The position numbers and the translations under genes are program-made. 20,826 nt of DNA from Baffinella frigidus (lineage: Eukaryota; Cryptophyceae; Cryptomonadales; Baffinellaceae), in assembly GCA_026770585.1 (NCBI GenBank), contig MU646917.1, positions 213,977 through 234,802 on the forward strand, written 5' to 3'. The notes below the pieces were generated by a model, which did no database searches, was not told the origin of the DNA, and worked only from the letters and a program-made list of their open reading frames with translations. Shown here one piece after another: positions 7,801-15,192 of this stretch; positions within the stretch are counted from its first letter, which is position 1, and each line of letters starts with the position of its first letter.

Positions 7801-10800
7801 TTAAGATTTAGGGTTGAAGGGTTAGGGTTGAGGGTTTAGGGTTTGGGATTGAGGGGGGTTACCGCCGAGGCCGCCAATGTCCCCCTCGATCTTCTTCATG
7901 ATCATCGCCTTCACGTCCGAGCGCTCTTTCGAGACCTGCAACGGGGGTTGCCGTTTATTGTTCTATTTTACTTGAGGTTTTCTGCTGCGTGTTTTATGTT
8001 TGTAGTTTGGGGTTGAGGGCTAAGGGTTGAGGGTTGAGGGTTTAGGATGTAGGGTGTAGGGTTGAGGGTTTAGGGTTTCGGGTGAAGGGTTTCGGGTGAA
8101 GGGTTTCTGGTGTAGGGTTTCGGATGAGGTTTCGGGTGTAGAGTTTAGGGTGTAGAGTTTCGAGTGTAGTGTTTAGGGTTTAGGGTTTAGGGTTTAGGGT
8201 TTAGGGTACCTTGGCCTCGGCGACCTTGAGCGCGTCCTGCGCCTTCTCGATCGTGGTTGACTGGTGTAGGGTTAAGGGATTAGGGTTTAGGGTTTAGGGT
8301 GCAGTGCTTAGGGTTTAGGGTTTAGGTTTTAGGGTTTAGGGCATTTGGTGTTTGGTGTTAGGTGTTTTGTGTTCAGGGTTTGGTGTTCAGGGTGTGGGGT
8401 TTAGCGTTCAGGTTTCGGGTTTTCGGTTTCAGGGTCCAAGATTTGGTTTTCAGGGTTTATTGTTCAGGGTGCATGGGTGATGGTTTCTGGTTTCAGGTGC
8501 AGGGTGGAGGGTGGGTGCCTCGGAGTCGAACTTGGTCTTCGACAGCTGCACCAGCTCTTTAGGTGGTTTCACATCAGGCGGGTCGAGGGTCTAAGAATTA
8601 AGGATTAGGGTGTAGGGTCTCGTGTTGCGGGTGAAGGGTTTCCGAAAAGGTGGGTTGGGTGCCTCTCGGGGTCGAACTTGGTCTTCATCAGCTGCACCAG
8701 CTCCGCCCGGCGCTCCTCCAGAAAGTCCAACAACCTCACAAAAACTCGAAAAACACAACGGTTCGCGGACGTGCTTGGTACAAACTTTGGTACGGGCGGT
8801 AGTAATTTTTACGGCGGTAGTGATTTTTACTCAACTGTCTGGTGTAGTGGTGGAGGGTGGGTGCCTCGGAGTCGAACTTGGTCTTGGTCAGCTGTACCAG
8901 CTGCGCCTGGCGCTTCTCCAGAAGGTCCAGGGCCTCATCCTGGTTTCAGGGTGTGGGGTTGAGGGGTTGGGGGTTGGGGTTTGGGTTGTAGGGTGTAGGG
9001 TATAGGATATAGGGTTAAGGGTTAAGGGTTAAGGGTTTAGGGTTCAGGGTCTTATCCTGGTCTAGAGGTTAGGGTTCATGCGCCGGCACAGTTGAGCGCA
9101 GGCTCCGCATTACGTAAATTTAGAGCAGCACTAATCTGGGCTCCTCGTTACATAAATTTAGAGCAGAACTCCGTACCAACGATCCAGTACAAAGAGCATC
9201 TAAATGTATTTCATGAGGAGAACAAGTTATCTGCGACAAAGCTACAACATCTGGGGTGGCCCGGAAGGGGAACGAGGCAGACCGGAGCTGACAGTGAGGC
9301 GCCTGCACTAGCAGGGGCACTAGCAGTCTCAATGTATTTGGGCTCACCAATTTGGTAACCCCTGCTCTTTTCCGCTTCCTCCAAAGTTGACGGGTTTGTA
9401 CCGCACACCCAGCATGCCAACCTGAGAATAGTCGGTCAACCCGAGTGAGGCAGAGCTAGGATGCTTTTCGTAGAAGGAGCTTTTTGGATCACTCATATCC
9501 AGGCGTGAGAGTAAAAACAAAGAGAACAAAACAGAAGAAGGCACAGACTATTCTCAAGTTGACATGCTCCCTCTCCGATGTATCTGCACCCTAGCCGTGC
9601 AGGGTGTAGGGTGAAAAATCACCTGCTCGTCCTGCTTAGCCTGACGGATGTGTTCCATAAACCCAGCATGCCAACTCGAGAATAGTCGTTCAACATGAGT
9701 GAGGCAGGGCTAGGATGCAGCGCTAGGATGCAGCGGAGAGGGAGCAACACCATGACGAGGGAAGGTGAGATGCCCTAGCCGTGCAGGGTTCATTCAGGGT
9801 GAAGGGGCGCCTGCTCTTCCTGCTTATCCTCCTGCTCCCAACAACAGAGAGAAGAAAACAAAACAAGACAACAACGTCCATCGGAGCTGGACGAAAACAG
9901 AAGAAGACAACAACATCCATCGGAGAGGGCGCGGCACCTGCTCGCCCTGCTTAGCCATGAGGGACGGTGAGATGCCCTAGCCTTCGAGGGTGGAGGGTGA
10001 AGGGCCAGGTAAGGCGAGATGCCCTAGCCGTGCATGGGTTCATTCAGGGTGAAGGGGCACCTGCTCGTCCTGTTTGGCTTCCTGCTCCCGCTCGATCCGC
10101 TCCAGCAGCTCGCGCACCGCAGGCGCGCTAGATACCTAGCTCTATCCCATTCTATTTGGGCTCACCAATTTGGTGTGGGCTCACCAATTTGGTGAGCCCG
10201 GGCTCTTTTTCGCTCCAAAGTTGACGGATGTGTACCGTGTACCGTACCGCAAGCCCGGAAGGTCAACTGTGCAGGGTAGGGTGGAGGGAGATGGAGACCT
10301 GCTCGTCCTGCTTAGCCTCCTGCTCCCGCTCGATCCGTTCCAGCAGCTCGCGCACCGCCGTCACGTTCCCTGAGGGTTCGGGGTGTGGGGTTCAGGGTTG
10401 AGGGTTTCCTTCGGGTTCAGGGTTGAGGGTTCAGGGTTGAGAGTTGAGGGTTTAGGGTTTAGGGTTGGGGGTTGGGGGTTTAGGGTCTAGGTTAGCTGCT
10501 GGAGCTCGCGCACCGCCGTCACGTTCCCTGCGGGTTCGAGTTCAGGGTTCAGGGTTTGGGGTTTGGGGTTTGGGGTTTGGTGTTTGGGGTGTAGGGTTTA
10601 GGTCCGGTCCAACAGCTCGCGCACCGTCATCACGTTCCCTGAGGGTTTGGGGTTCAGGGTTTAGGGTCGAGGGTTGAGGGTTGAGGGTTGAGGGTTTAGG
10701 TCCGCTCCAGCAGCTCGCGCACCGCCGTCACGTTCTCTTCGGGTTCATGGTTCAGGGATTAGGGTAGGTTTTAGGGTTAAGGGTGTGGGGTTAAGGGTTT

Positions 10801-11686
10801 AGGGTTTAGGGTTTGGGGTTCGGGGTTTAGGGTGTAGGGTGTAGGGTTTAGGGGCCACCCATCGCCACGTGCTTCAGCACGAGGATCTTGCTAGTCACGT
10901 CCCCGATCCCCGAGTCGATCAGTTTCCGGATCTCCGCCTTCTCCGCGACTGCCTCCCCCGTGAGCTTGTCCACCTGGGGGCGGCGGTGCTTGAGCGTGAG
11001 CGGCTCAGCCATGGCGGACAGTGGGGGGGGGCGTTCCAGGTGTCGCAAGGGGGAGGGGCGGGGGTCCTTGGGGGAGCAAGTCGGCTGTGCGAACACAGAG
11101 AGGCGGATAGAGGAAGTTCATGCTCTGATGCGGAGGTGAATGGCGATGAGGGTCAGGTTACCTCCCCCTTGAGCTTGAGGTTGAGGCTGTTCTGCTCTCG
11201 GACGTGTTGCTCCATAGCCTTGACGTCCTTCAGAGATTGCCACACCCGCTCCCGCACCTGAAAATCGTGTAGAAGCAAGGTGTGAGGATCAGATAGGTTC
11301 ACGCCTGGGTTCAAGGCTCGGACCTGAGAGCCACTGGCTGATGACTGGGACAAGCTGGGGCTGGCTTGGAAAGAGAAGCTGCGCACCTGCGACTGGCTCC
11401 ACTTCGCGTGCCCACTCTTGATCGTGGAGCTGTACCCCCCGTCAAACACGTTGAAGTACGGGTCGTGGTTTGGAGATTCGTCGGACTCCCACAGCGCCTG
11501 CCCCTTTGCCAGCTTCCCGACCAGCTCGGTCCTGCCGGCCTCGTCGCCCCCACTCGCAACCAGCACCACGGCAGCCGAGAGAAGGCAGGCACACACCACC
11601 GCGGCGACCCTGTATCTCCTCCCGGCTCCCGGAGTGTCCAACAGTTGCGGCCGCACCGCCCCAACCCCCTCGTCGAGCCCCGACAT
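4664..11686 (-). CDS. Membrane-anchored coiled-coil protein, 11 exons (reconstructed)
   Basis: Exons in sense order: 11387-11686, 11162-11257, 10859-10973, 10299-10369, 8865-8939, 8210-8260, 7863-7935, 6914-6984, 5909-5974, 5352-5429, 4664-4804. Joined, they give 378 codons plus TAA with no internal stop; phase-1 joins (exons 3/4 and 7/8) each complete a Gly codon. All ten acceptors are CAG; nine donors are GT and one is GC. Residues about 27-45 form one hydrophobic helix after a 26-residue N-terminus, then about 330 mostly charged helical residues with heptad-like spacing. This suggests a single-pass membrane protein with a coiled-coil domain, possibly a tether or scaffold. No family recognised. 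Introns 3-10 are largely telomere-like CCCTAAA repeats in the sense strand and hold partial exon copies. Alternative: exons 1-2 read on to a TGA (134 residues) and a second gene starts at the ATG at 11012, which has a strong Kozak context and is in frame with exon 3. Gene existence is well supported; single versus two genes is open. Confidence 0.65.
5004..5120 (+). repeat. 117-base dispersed repeat, copy 2
   Basis: Near-identical to 3375-3491; inside the last intron of the coiled-coil gene. Confidence 0.85.
5139..5268 (-). pseudogene. Downstream 3'-edge copies of exon 10
   Basis: 5237-5268 repeats the end of exon 10 (VKVAAVKEDQ and its donor, CAG|GTGACA). A weaker match to the last five codons is at 5139-5155 with GTGGGG after it. 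Neither has the 5' half or an acceptor in frame, so they are read as relics. Confidence 0.6.
5352..5429 (-). CDS. Exon 10 of coiled-coil gene
   Basis: 26 codons after CTACGGCAG, starting VRNLESEQKEQIAAQEVKVA and ending AVKEDQ. Donor CAG|GTGCTG. A 5'-half copy lies upstream (5631-5668) and a 3'-half copy downstream (5237-5268). Confidence 0.7.
5481..5584 (+). mobile_element. MITE family B, copy 3
   Basis: TATCCCTTAAGTGGCCAGTA left end, CCACGTAAGGGATA right end, inside intron 9 of the coiled-coil gene. Interior CCTACCGTAGGACCCTAGGA. Confidence 0.8.
5631..5668 (-). pseudogene. Upstream 5'-edge copy of exon 10
   Basis: Acceptor CACCAG followed by VRSLKSEQKEQIA, then an abrupt switch to telomere-like repeat. 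It keeps the acceptor and loses the 3' half. Confidence 0.65.
5815..5889. mobile_element. Diverged family A-like MITE
   Basis: CAGGGGAACCTCGCTCGAG followed by a nested inverted repeat, ACCGGGGTACCTCGAGCGAG to GAGCGAAGTACCCCGGT. Shorter than standard copies, in the intron just beyond the exon 9 donor. Confidence 0.55.
5909..5974 (-). CDS. Exon 9 of coiled-coil gene
   Basis: 22 codons after CCCTCAACAG: LDDRITDYSSSTGVRVARLV then NK. Donor AAG|GTGTCC, phase 0 at both ends. Confidence 0.65.
6087..6113 (-). pseudogene. Upstream 5'-edge copy of exon 9
   Basis: AAACAG acceptor followed by LDDRTTDYS, then homology stops. Lies 139 bases upstream of the intact exon. Confidence 0.6.
6319..6446 (+). repeat. 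Dispersed repeat family E, copy 2
   Basis: Matches 3710-3834 and 13780-13905 (CTGCACTGGAGAGCGAAACG, GGCATATGTTGGGAGCAT, AAAGGACCTAAAGGATC). Inserted in intron 8 of the coiled-coil gene. Confidence 0.8.
6563..6596 (-). pseudogene. 3'-edge copy of exon 8, interrupted by a mobile element
   Basis: Encodes IQAKVDGFAKE followed by GTGCGT, as in exon 8. The rest of the match (GATCGCCTTCTTCTC on the plus strand) resumes at 6757 after a 160-base insertion. Confidence 0.65.
6597..6756. mobile_element. 160-base MITE inserted in a relic exon
   Basis: Imperfect inverted ends: TCATCC..ATGAGTATTCATAATG..CGATTT and the complement AAAATCGTATTCATGATGG..GGGATGA. GATC occurs directly before (6593-6596) and after (6757-6760), consistent with a 4-base target duplication. 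Removing element plus one GATC restores continuity with exon 8. No other copy is in the window. Confidence 0.65.
6914..6984 (-). CDS. Exon 8 of coiled-coil gene
   Basis: 71 bases after AACGCAG. The first two bases complete the Gly codon from exon 7, then EMHKQLATEKKAIQAKVDGR and AKE. Donor GAG|GTGCGT. A broken second copy lies downstream (6563-6596 and 6761-6773). Confidence 0.65.
7021..7862 (+). repeat. Telomere-like degenerate repeat (intron 7)
   Basis: GGGTTTAGGG / GGGTTTGGGG / GGGTTCAGGG units on the plus strand, so CCCTAAA-like in the transcript. Interrupted by five partial copies of exon 7. Confidence 0.8.
7238..7774 (-). pseudogene. Five 3'-edge copies of exon 7
   Basis: Copies at 7755-7774, 7629-7661, 7529-7548, 7427-7454 and 7238-7274. 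Each ends with an IGGLGG, IGGIGG or IGVLGG-coding edge, followed by GTAGAT, GTAACC, GTACAC or, in one, GCAACC. The longest reaches KKIEGG. All lie downstream of the intact exon and lack its 5' part and acceptor. Confidence 0.7.
7863..7935 (-). CDS. Exon 7 of coiled-coil gene
   Basis: 73 bases after CCCGTTGCAG; starts VSKERSDVKAMIMKKIEGD and ends IGGLG plus one base. Donor GCG|GTAACC, phase 1. The IGGLG end is repeated five more times downstream in the following intron. Confidence 0.7.
7990..8510 (+). repeat. Telomere-like repeat around exon 6
   Basis: Includes about five near-perfect TTTAGGG units at 8171-8207 directly beside the exon 6 donor, and GGTTTCGGGTG variants at 8065-8150. Confidence 0.8.
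8210..8260 (-). CDS. Exon 6 of coiled-coil gene (51 bases)
   Basis: 17 codons, STTIEKAQDALKVAEAK, phase 0 at both ends. Acceptor ACACCAG, donor AAG|GTACCC. Both flanks are TTTAGGG-type repeat. No partial copies of this exon were found. Confidence 0.65.
8519..8740 (-). pseudogene. Two downstream copies of exon 5
   Basis: 8661-8740 covers most of exon 5 (LLDFLEERRAELVQLMKTKF, then DPE) but lacks the CAG acceptor. 8519-8557 keeps only ELVQLSKTKFDSE and the GAG/GCACCC edge. Both lie on the donor side of the intact exon. Confidence 0.65.
8865..8939 (-). CDS. Exon 5 of coiled-coil gene (GC donor)
   Basis: 25 codons after AAACCAG, beginning DEALDLLEKRQAQLVQLTKT and ending KFDSE. The only sensible donor is GAG|GCACCC, a GC donor. 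Another partial copy downstream keeps the same GAG/GCACCC junction. An upstream GT inside the exon (CTG|GTACAG) is the alternative. Confidence 0.55.
9409..9570. mobile_element. Inverted-repeat element in intron 4
   Basis: AGCATGCCAACCTGAGAATA at 9412 is repeated inverted at 9547-9568. A third half-copy with CCAACTCGAGAATAGTCG is at 9664-9690. The AT-richer interior is open on the minus strand but shows no recognisable protein. Confidence 0.55.
9623..10120 (-). pseudogene. Downstream 3'-edge copies of exon 4
   Basis: Four copies: 10061-10120 (nearly complete, AVRELLERIEREQEAKQDEQ), 9938-9956 (AKQGEQ), 9811-9838 (EQEDKQEEQ, now followed by GCGCCC) and 9623-9642 (QAKQDEQ). All keep the donor edge and none has a usable in-frame acceptor. 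Between them a unit with GATGCCCTAGCCGTGCA and GTTCATTCAGGGTGAAGGGG repeats. Confidence 0.7.
10299..10369 (-). CDS. Exon 4 of coiled-coil gene (only complete copy in an array)
   Basis: 71 bases after CCCTCAG, starting in phase with exon 3. Encodes NVTAVRELLERIEREQEAKQ then DEQ, an amphipathic helix. Donor CAG|GTCTCC. It is flanked on both sides by partial copies of itself. Confidence 0.7.
10374..10858 (+). repeat. Telomere-like repeat, intron 3
   Basis: GGGTTCAGGGTTGAGGG, GGTTTAGGG and GGTTTGGGG units on the plus strand fill the gaps between the three partial exon copies. Confidence 0.8.
10498..10737 (-). pseudogene. Upstream 5'-edge copies of exon 4
   Basis: Three copies: 10701-10737 (NVTAVRELLER), 10603-10638 (CTCAG acceptor kept, NVMTVRELLDR) and 10498-10527 (NVTAVREL). 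All end in telomere-like repeat instead of the exon's 3' half. All lie upstream of the intact exon. Confidence 0.7.
10859..10973 (-). CDS. Exon 3 of coiled-coil gene
   Basis: 115 bases after CCGCCCCCAG; starts VDKLTGEAVAEKAEIRKLID. It ends in phase 1 (ATG G|GTGGCC), and the Gly codon is completed by exon 4. An ATG at 11012 in GTCCGCCATGG context is in frame through the acceptor, so a variant starting MAEPLTLKHRRPQ is possible. Confidence 0.65.
11162..11257 (-). CDS. Exon 2 of coiled-coil gene
   Basis: 32 codons, phase 0 at both ends. The acceptor is preceded by TTCTACACGATTTTCAG. Donor GAG|GTAACC. Encodes a charged helix including KDVKAMEQHVREQNSLN. If the donor is not used, translation ends two codons later at TGA, giving the 134-residue alternative. 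Confidence 0.65.
11387..11686 (-). CDS. Exon 1 of coiled-coil gene (start and membrane anchor)
   Basis: 100 codons from ATG at 11686. Contains the hydrophobic run VAAVVCACLLSAAVVLVAS at residues 27-45, preceded by basic residues (GRRYR). Donor CAG|GTGCGC, followed by an ordinary 129-base intron without telomere-like repeats. The frame is open upstream to 11764, but the 11686 ATG places the anchor near the N-terminus. Confidence 0.7.
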
Positions 11687-11801
11687 TGTGCAGCTATTTC
11701 GGAAATATTGACATTTGAGATAAGTTGACAGGTTGACTAAACGTTGTTTTTTAGATACAGGCAATATCGGAGGGGTAGCAGGCTTTTTGTGTGGTTATCA
11801 T

Positions 11802-11908
11802 GATGTTCCCCCACTCGTCACAAAAATCTGAGGGCACTTTCGTAGAACAGAATTGAAAGTTGGTCCACAAACGTATTCTCAGATTTTCGTGGAGAGTGGG
11901 GGAACATC
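11802..11908. mobile_element. Inverted-repeat element upstream of coiled-coil gene
   Basis: GATGTTCCCCCACT..AAAATCTGAG on the left and CTCAGATTTTCGTGGAGAGT..GGAACATC on the right, 107 bases. It begins 116 bases upstream of the 11686 ATG, so it may lie in the promoter or 5' leader. Confidence 0.7.
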
Positions 11909-12079
11909 TTCAAAAACGGCTCTTGGTGAGTTTTACTTCACTCAGGCGGGCCCTTCCGGAGAAACAAAAACGTTTTCCTCCACTTTTGTCAACTAATTTC
12001 AGGGGGTTGTCGATAACTTGTGGTCTGCTACTCCACCCTCAATATATGTGCGTCTTGTTGGCAATAGGATTAGCCGGTT

Positions 12080-12400
12080 TCTGCAGCGATCCTTTTGCCT
12101 GTCTCTCTCCCTTAACTTGACTGACCTCCGTACATTGGGGGAAACCTCTACATTTGTTTGGTTTGACATCTGAGGTATCCGTGGTTGGAGCTCCTATGAG
12201 CCTAACGATGGGATACCATATGGGCCTGCAGCCGACTTGCTTTATCCTGGTGTGTGTGCGAGCCTGTACCTCTTTGGTCTAACTCAAACGCCCGATGAGG
12301 TTCCTCTTTAGCCGGTTTCTGCTGCGATCCTCTGCACCCTTTAGCCGGTTCCTGCTGCGATCTTTAGCCGGTTTCTGCTGCGATCCTCTGCATGGCTTCT
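12080..12400 (+). repeat. Dispersed repeat with TTTAGCCGGTTTCTGCTGCG units
   Basis: TTAGCCGGTT(T/C)CTGC.GCGAT occurs four times (about 12070, 12308, 12342, 12364). The segment 12100-12250 (CCTCCGTACATTGGGGGAAA, GGTTTGACATCTG) recurs at 13535-13700. Confidence 0.7.
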
Positions 12401-13125
12401 CTGCAGAACCAGTTCCAGTGTCCACCTATGTTGGGAGCTCGAAGAACCTAAAAGACCTAAAGCTCGAAAAACTTAAAGGACCTGAAATGCACCTGGTGGT
12501 GTGATGTGATCCGAGAGGAAGCATGGCCTTTCTGCAAGATAAGTTCCGGTGTCCGCCTATGTTTGGAGCTCGAAGAACCTGAAGGACCTAAAGGACTCCT
12601 GCAGGATCTTTTCAACAAAATGGCGTGTCGTTTGACTCTGTTGGGAGAAATCAAAACCTAAAGGACCAGCAGTTCCTTCCCCTGGCGTGAAGAGTTCGTG
12701 TTGGTAAACTTAAACCTCGCTTTCCCCCCTTTCTTTTTTTAGACTTCGACTTGTGATAACCAGGAACTTATTTTCAGCTCGCCTCATTTCTGCGCCGTGC
12801 ATTTCTCTTTTGAATAAAGTCAATAAGTGTCAATGAATAAGGACCTAAAGCAAAGGACAGTATGGTAGTCCGAAAGGACCCACAGGGCAGTATCCTTGGT
12901 GTATCCCCATACATGGGAAGTGGCAGTTTCTTGCCCTAGGATTCGACCGGTGATAACGCGGATTTTTTCCCAAACTCGCCGCATTTCTGCGCCTTGCAAT
13001 TCTCTTTCAAATCAACTCAATACGTGCATGGTGATCCGAAAGAAAGCAGTGCTTTTCTGCAGAACCAACCAGTCCCAGTGTCCGCCTATGTTAGGGGTTC
13101 GAAGAACCCAAAGGACCTAAAGGAT
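12401..13125 (+). repeat. Dispersed repeat cluster (CCTAAAGGA family)
   Basis: Repeats TGTCC(A/G)CCTATGTTGGGAGC, GATCCGAAAGGAAGC-like words and AAAGGACCTAAAGGA. A 95-base unit with CATTTCTGCGCC occurs twice (about 12765 and 12940). No protein recognised. Confidence 0.7.
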
Positions 13126-13286
13126 GGGAAACTTCATTTTGCGCCCCTGTAAGGGGCCTTCCCAATTTTCTGACCAAAAAAACACTGAACACTAAACACT
13201 AAACACTAACTGAAGCGTGTGGGTAGGCATTGCCGCGAGTGGGTGAGCTCTAACGCGTGTGGATTGGCTCTGATGCGTGTAACTTG

Positions 13287-13386
13287 CCCCTAACCCCTAA
13301 CCCCTACCCCCTACCCCCTACCCCCTAACCCCTAACCCCTAACCCCTAACCCCTAACCCCTAACCCCTAACCCCTAACCCCCTAAC
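13287..13386 (+). repeat. CCCCTAA tandem array
   Basis: About fourteen tandem units of CCCCTAA/CCCCTAC, a homogeneous 7-base variant unlike the degenerate TTTAGGG introns. Flanked by CACTAAACACTAAACACTAA and by GCGTGTGG-type short repeats. Confidence 0.9.
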
Positions 13387-13519
13387 GTCACGCGTGAACG
13401 CTTATGCGGGTGGGCACTATAATGGGTCGGTGTTTGACAGTGCTAACGGGATTTTCAAAATCCCCGATCTCCTCCCCCCACTGTGTAACCTGGGGGAAAC
13501 CCTTACACATCCACCTCTC

Positions 13520-13905
13520 TCACTCTCTCGCTCGCTGACTTCCGTACATTGAGGGAAACCTCTACATGCGTTTGGTTTGACATCTGTCTCATCTCACCCC
13601 CCCACACAACCCCTCTCACCTTGTGGGGTGTTGGTGATTGAAGCTCTTAAACTTCAACCATGGGATACTATGAGCCTCAAAGGAGGCTGACTTGGGTTCG
13701 GTGCGTGTCAGTGATCATGGGATCGATATCGCATACCTTCACCCACCCCAACAGAGCCGCCCTGTATCCCCTCTTCACGAGCCACTGCACTGGAGAGCTA
13801 AACGCGATCCGGAAGCAAACATGCTTTCCCTGCAGATCCCTTCTACGGAACGGCGTGTCGTTGGCATATGTTGGGAGCATTTAAAACCTAAAGGACCTAA
13901 AGGAT
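13520..13905 (+). repeat. Second copies of the 12100 repeat and of family E
   Basis: 13535-13700 matches 12120-12260 with TTCCGTACATTGAGGGAAAC. 13755-13905 matches 3695-3834 with CCCTCTTCACGAGCCACTGC. No coding sequence is supported. Confidence 0.75.
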
Positions 13906-13963
13906 CTGAAATCACATTTTCGGACCACCATGTAAAACATGCTGGTTTCAAAATGTGATTTCA
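13905..13963. repeat. Hairpin, ~15-base arms
   Basis: CTGAAATCACATTTT and AAAATGTGATTTCAG are exact complements separated by about 28 bases. It directly follows the end of the family E repeat. Confidence 0.8.
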
Positions 13964-14055
13964 GTTTTTCGAGAACATCATCTCAGATTTTTGTTAGCCC
14001 TCATGCTTTTAGCCAACCAACACACATGGCGGATGTCCTAGAGGGGTTTCTTGGC

Positions 14056-14157
14056 TATCCCTTACGTGGCGGGTAGGCTCATACGCCCTACCGTATGACC
14101 CTAGGACCTGCCCAGGACCTCAGAGGGTCTTTTGGACCCTTCTCCACTTAAGGGATA
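14056..14157 (+). mobile_element. MITE family B, copy 4
   Basis: TATCCCTTACGTGG left end, CCACTTAAGGGATA right end, TA on both borders. Interior GGACCTGCCCAGGACCT. Confidence 0.78.
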
Positions 14158-14189
14158 AGAACACCTGTGCACGAGGGTCGGTCGGTCGT

Positions 14190-14260
14190 CGTTTTCATAA
14201 ATTAAGAATACCGCAAGCAACACCGGCAGATCTCCGTTTGCTTAAATTATGAAAACGCAC
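14190..14260. repeat. Inverted repeat, TTTCATAAATTAAG arms
   Basis: CGTTTTCATAAATTAAG and CTTAAATTATGAAAACG pair across a 37-base spacer. Probably a further short non-autonomous element. 14260-14465 shows no gene. Confidence 0.6.
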
Positions 14261-14501
14261 GAAAGCAGTCGGTCCCCGTGTTCTTTAAGATGAGAAAACG
14301 AACGAAAGGGCGGCGTTCTTCTCAACGATTTTAAAATTTGATCACAGGGTGAGTTGGGAGGGGGTTTGATAAAATTTGCAAGGCTTCACCTCTCGGAAAC
14401 CCCATTCTTCTCGGGAAATGTTAGCTTTTTTTTCGGGCCCAAAATGCTCTAGCTCCATTCCCCGGGGGAATGAGCGATGTTGTATGAGCGGTGTACCCCG
14501 G

Positions 14502-14666
14502 TACAGGGGTACCTCGCTCATAAGAAACTACCCTAGGACTCCCATAGGGCCCTAAGCATAGCCCTGATGTAGGGCCCTTGGGAGGGGGGGCTTTTTATGA
14601 GCGAGGTACCCCAGTACTGTAGGGTCCTAAGGGGAGGCGTTTTCTTGAGGGTGAGGTACCCCTGTA
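14502..14666. mobile_element. MITE family A, copy 7 plus adjoining half copy
   Basis: A complete copy (14502-14616) is followed directly by the right half of another (14617-14666, ending GTGAGGTACCCCTGTA). It is preceded by a diverged half at 14469-14503 (GAGCGGTGTACCCCGGTA). This looks like insertion of one copy into another. Confidence 0.75.
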
Positions 14667-14873
14667 GCACTCGAGCGCATGAGAGGACTGGCGGAATTTT
14701 TCGAGAGTGTAATAAATATCTGGATTCCCGGCAACCAGGCTGCACTGCTTCCAACGATTTGCAGCGAGACACCCCACCCCTTGCACACGCCTAAAGTTGA
14801 TTCGGGATAAAGTTGATTCGGGAGCCTCCAGCGACCTAGAGAGACCTCAAATAGACCTCACATAGACCTCAAA

Positions 14874-15041
14874 TACAGGGGTACCTCGCTCATAAGAAAC
14901 GCGCCCCCCCCAGGACCCTACCGGGGTTCCTCGCTCATGAGAAACCGACCCCCCCTAGGGCCCTACAGTAGCCCTATGCCTAGGACCCTATGGTGGTCCT
15001 AGGGGGGGTGGGCCGTTTCTTATGAGCGAGGTACCCCTGTA
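14874..15041. mobile_element. Nested family A MITEs
   Basis: TACAGGGGTACCTCGCTCAT begins at 14874. A second left end (GGGGTTCCTCGCTCATGAGA) appears about 50 bases later, and a single right end closes at 15041. Two copies have merged. It lies about 80 bases beyond the stop codon of the GDT1-like gene. Confidence 0.78.
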
Positions 15042-15123
15042 CCAGGCAGGACTGCTTCGAACCACTTACAGCGAGACACACATTCCACGTGCCTAAAGTT
15101 GATTCGGGAGAGCCTCGAGCAAC

Positions 15124-15192
15124 CTAGAAGACTCCTAGGGCGGTTGTGGCCGCGAAGACGAGAAAGAGGCACCCCGAGAAGTACGAGATAAT
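15124..15192 (-). CDS. GDT1-like exon e (last)
   Basis: [20 protein letters not shown] then VF and TAG, after CCCTAAACGCAG. A hydrophobic helix matching the third helix of the UPF0016 repeat. Confidence 0.78.
   Translation of the reverse strand: MISYFSGCLFLVFAATTALGVF

Noticed and set aside
10061-10120. Nearly complete copy of exon 4 as an additional real exon
   Set aside because: The only nearby AG (TCTAG) would put it out of frame with the preceding phase-0 junction, and the 5' edge differs from the intact exon.
12401-13125. Possible LTR retrotransposon bounded by the repeats at 12100 and 13535
   Set aside because: The two repeats do not start and end with TG/CA, no primer-binding site or reverse transcriptase sequence is visible between them, and the interior is made of other dispersed repeats.
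13287-13386. True chromosome end
   Set aside because: The array is short, internal and flanked by dispersed repeats on both sides.
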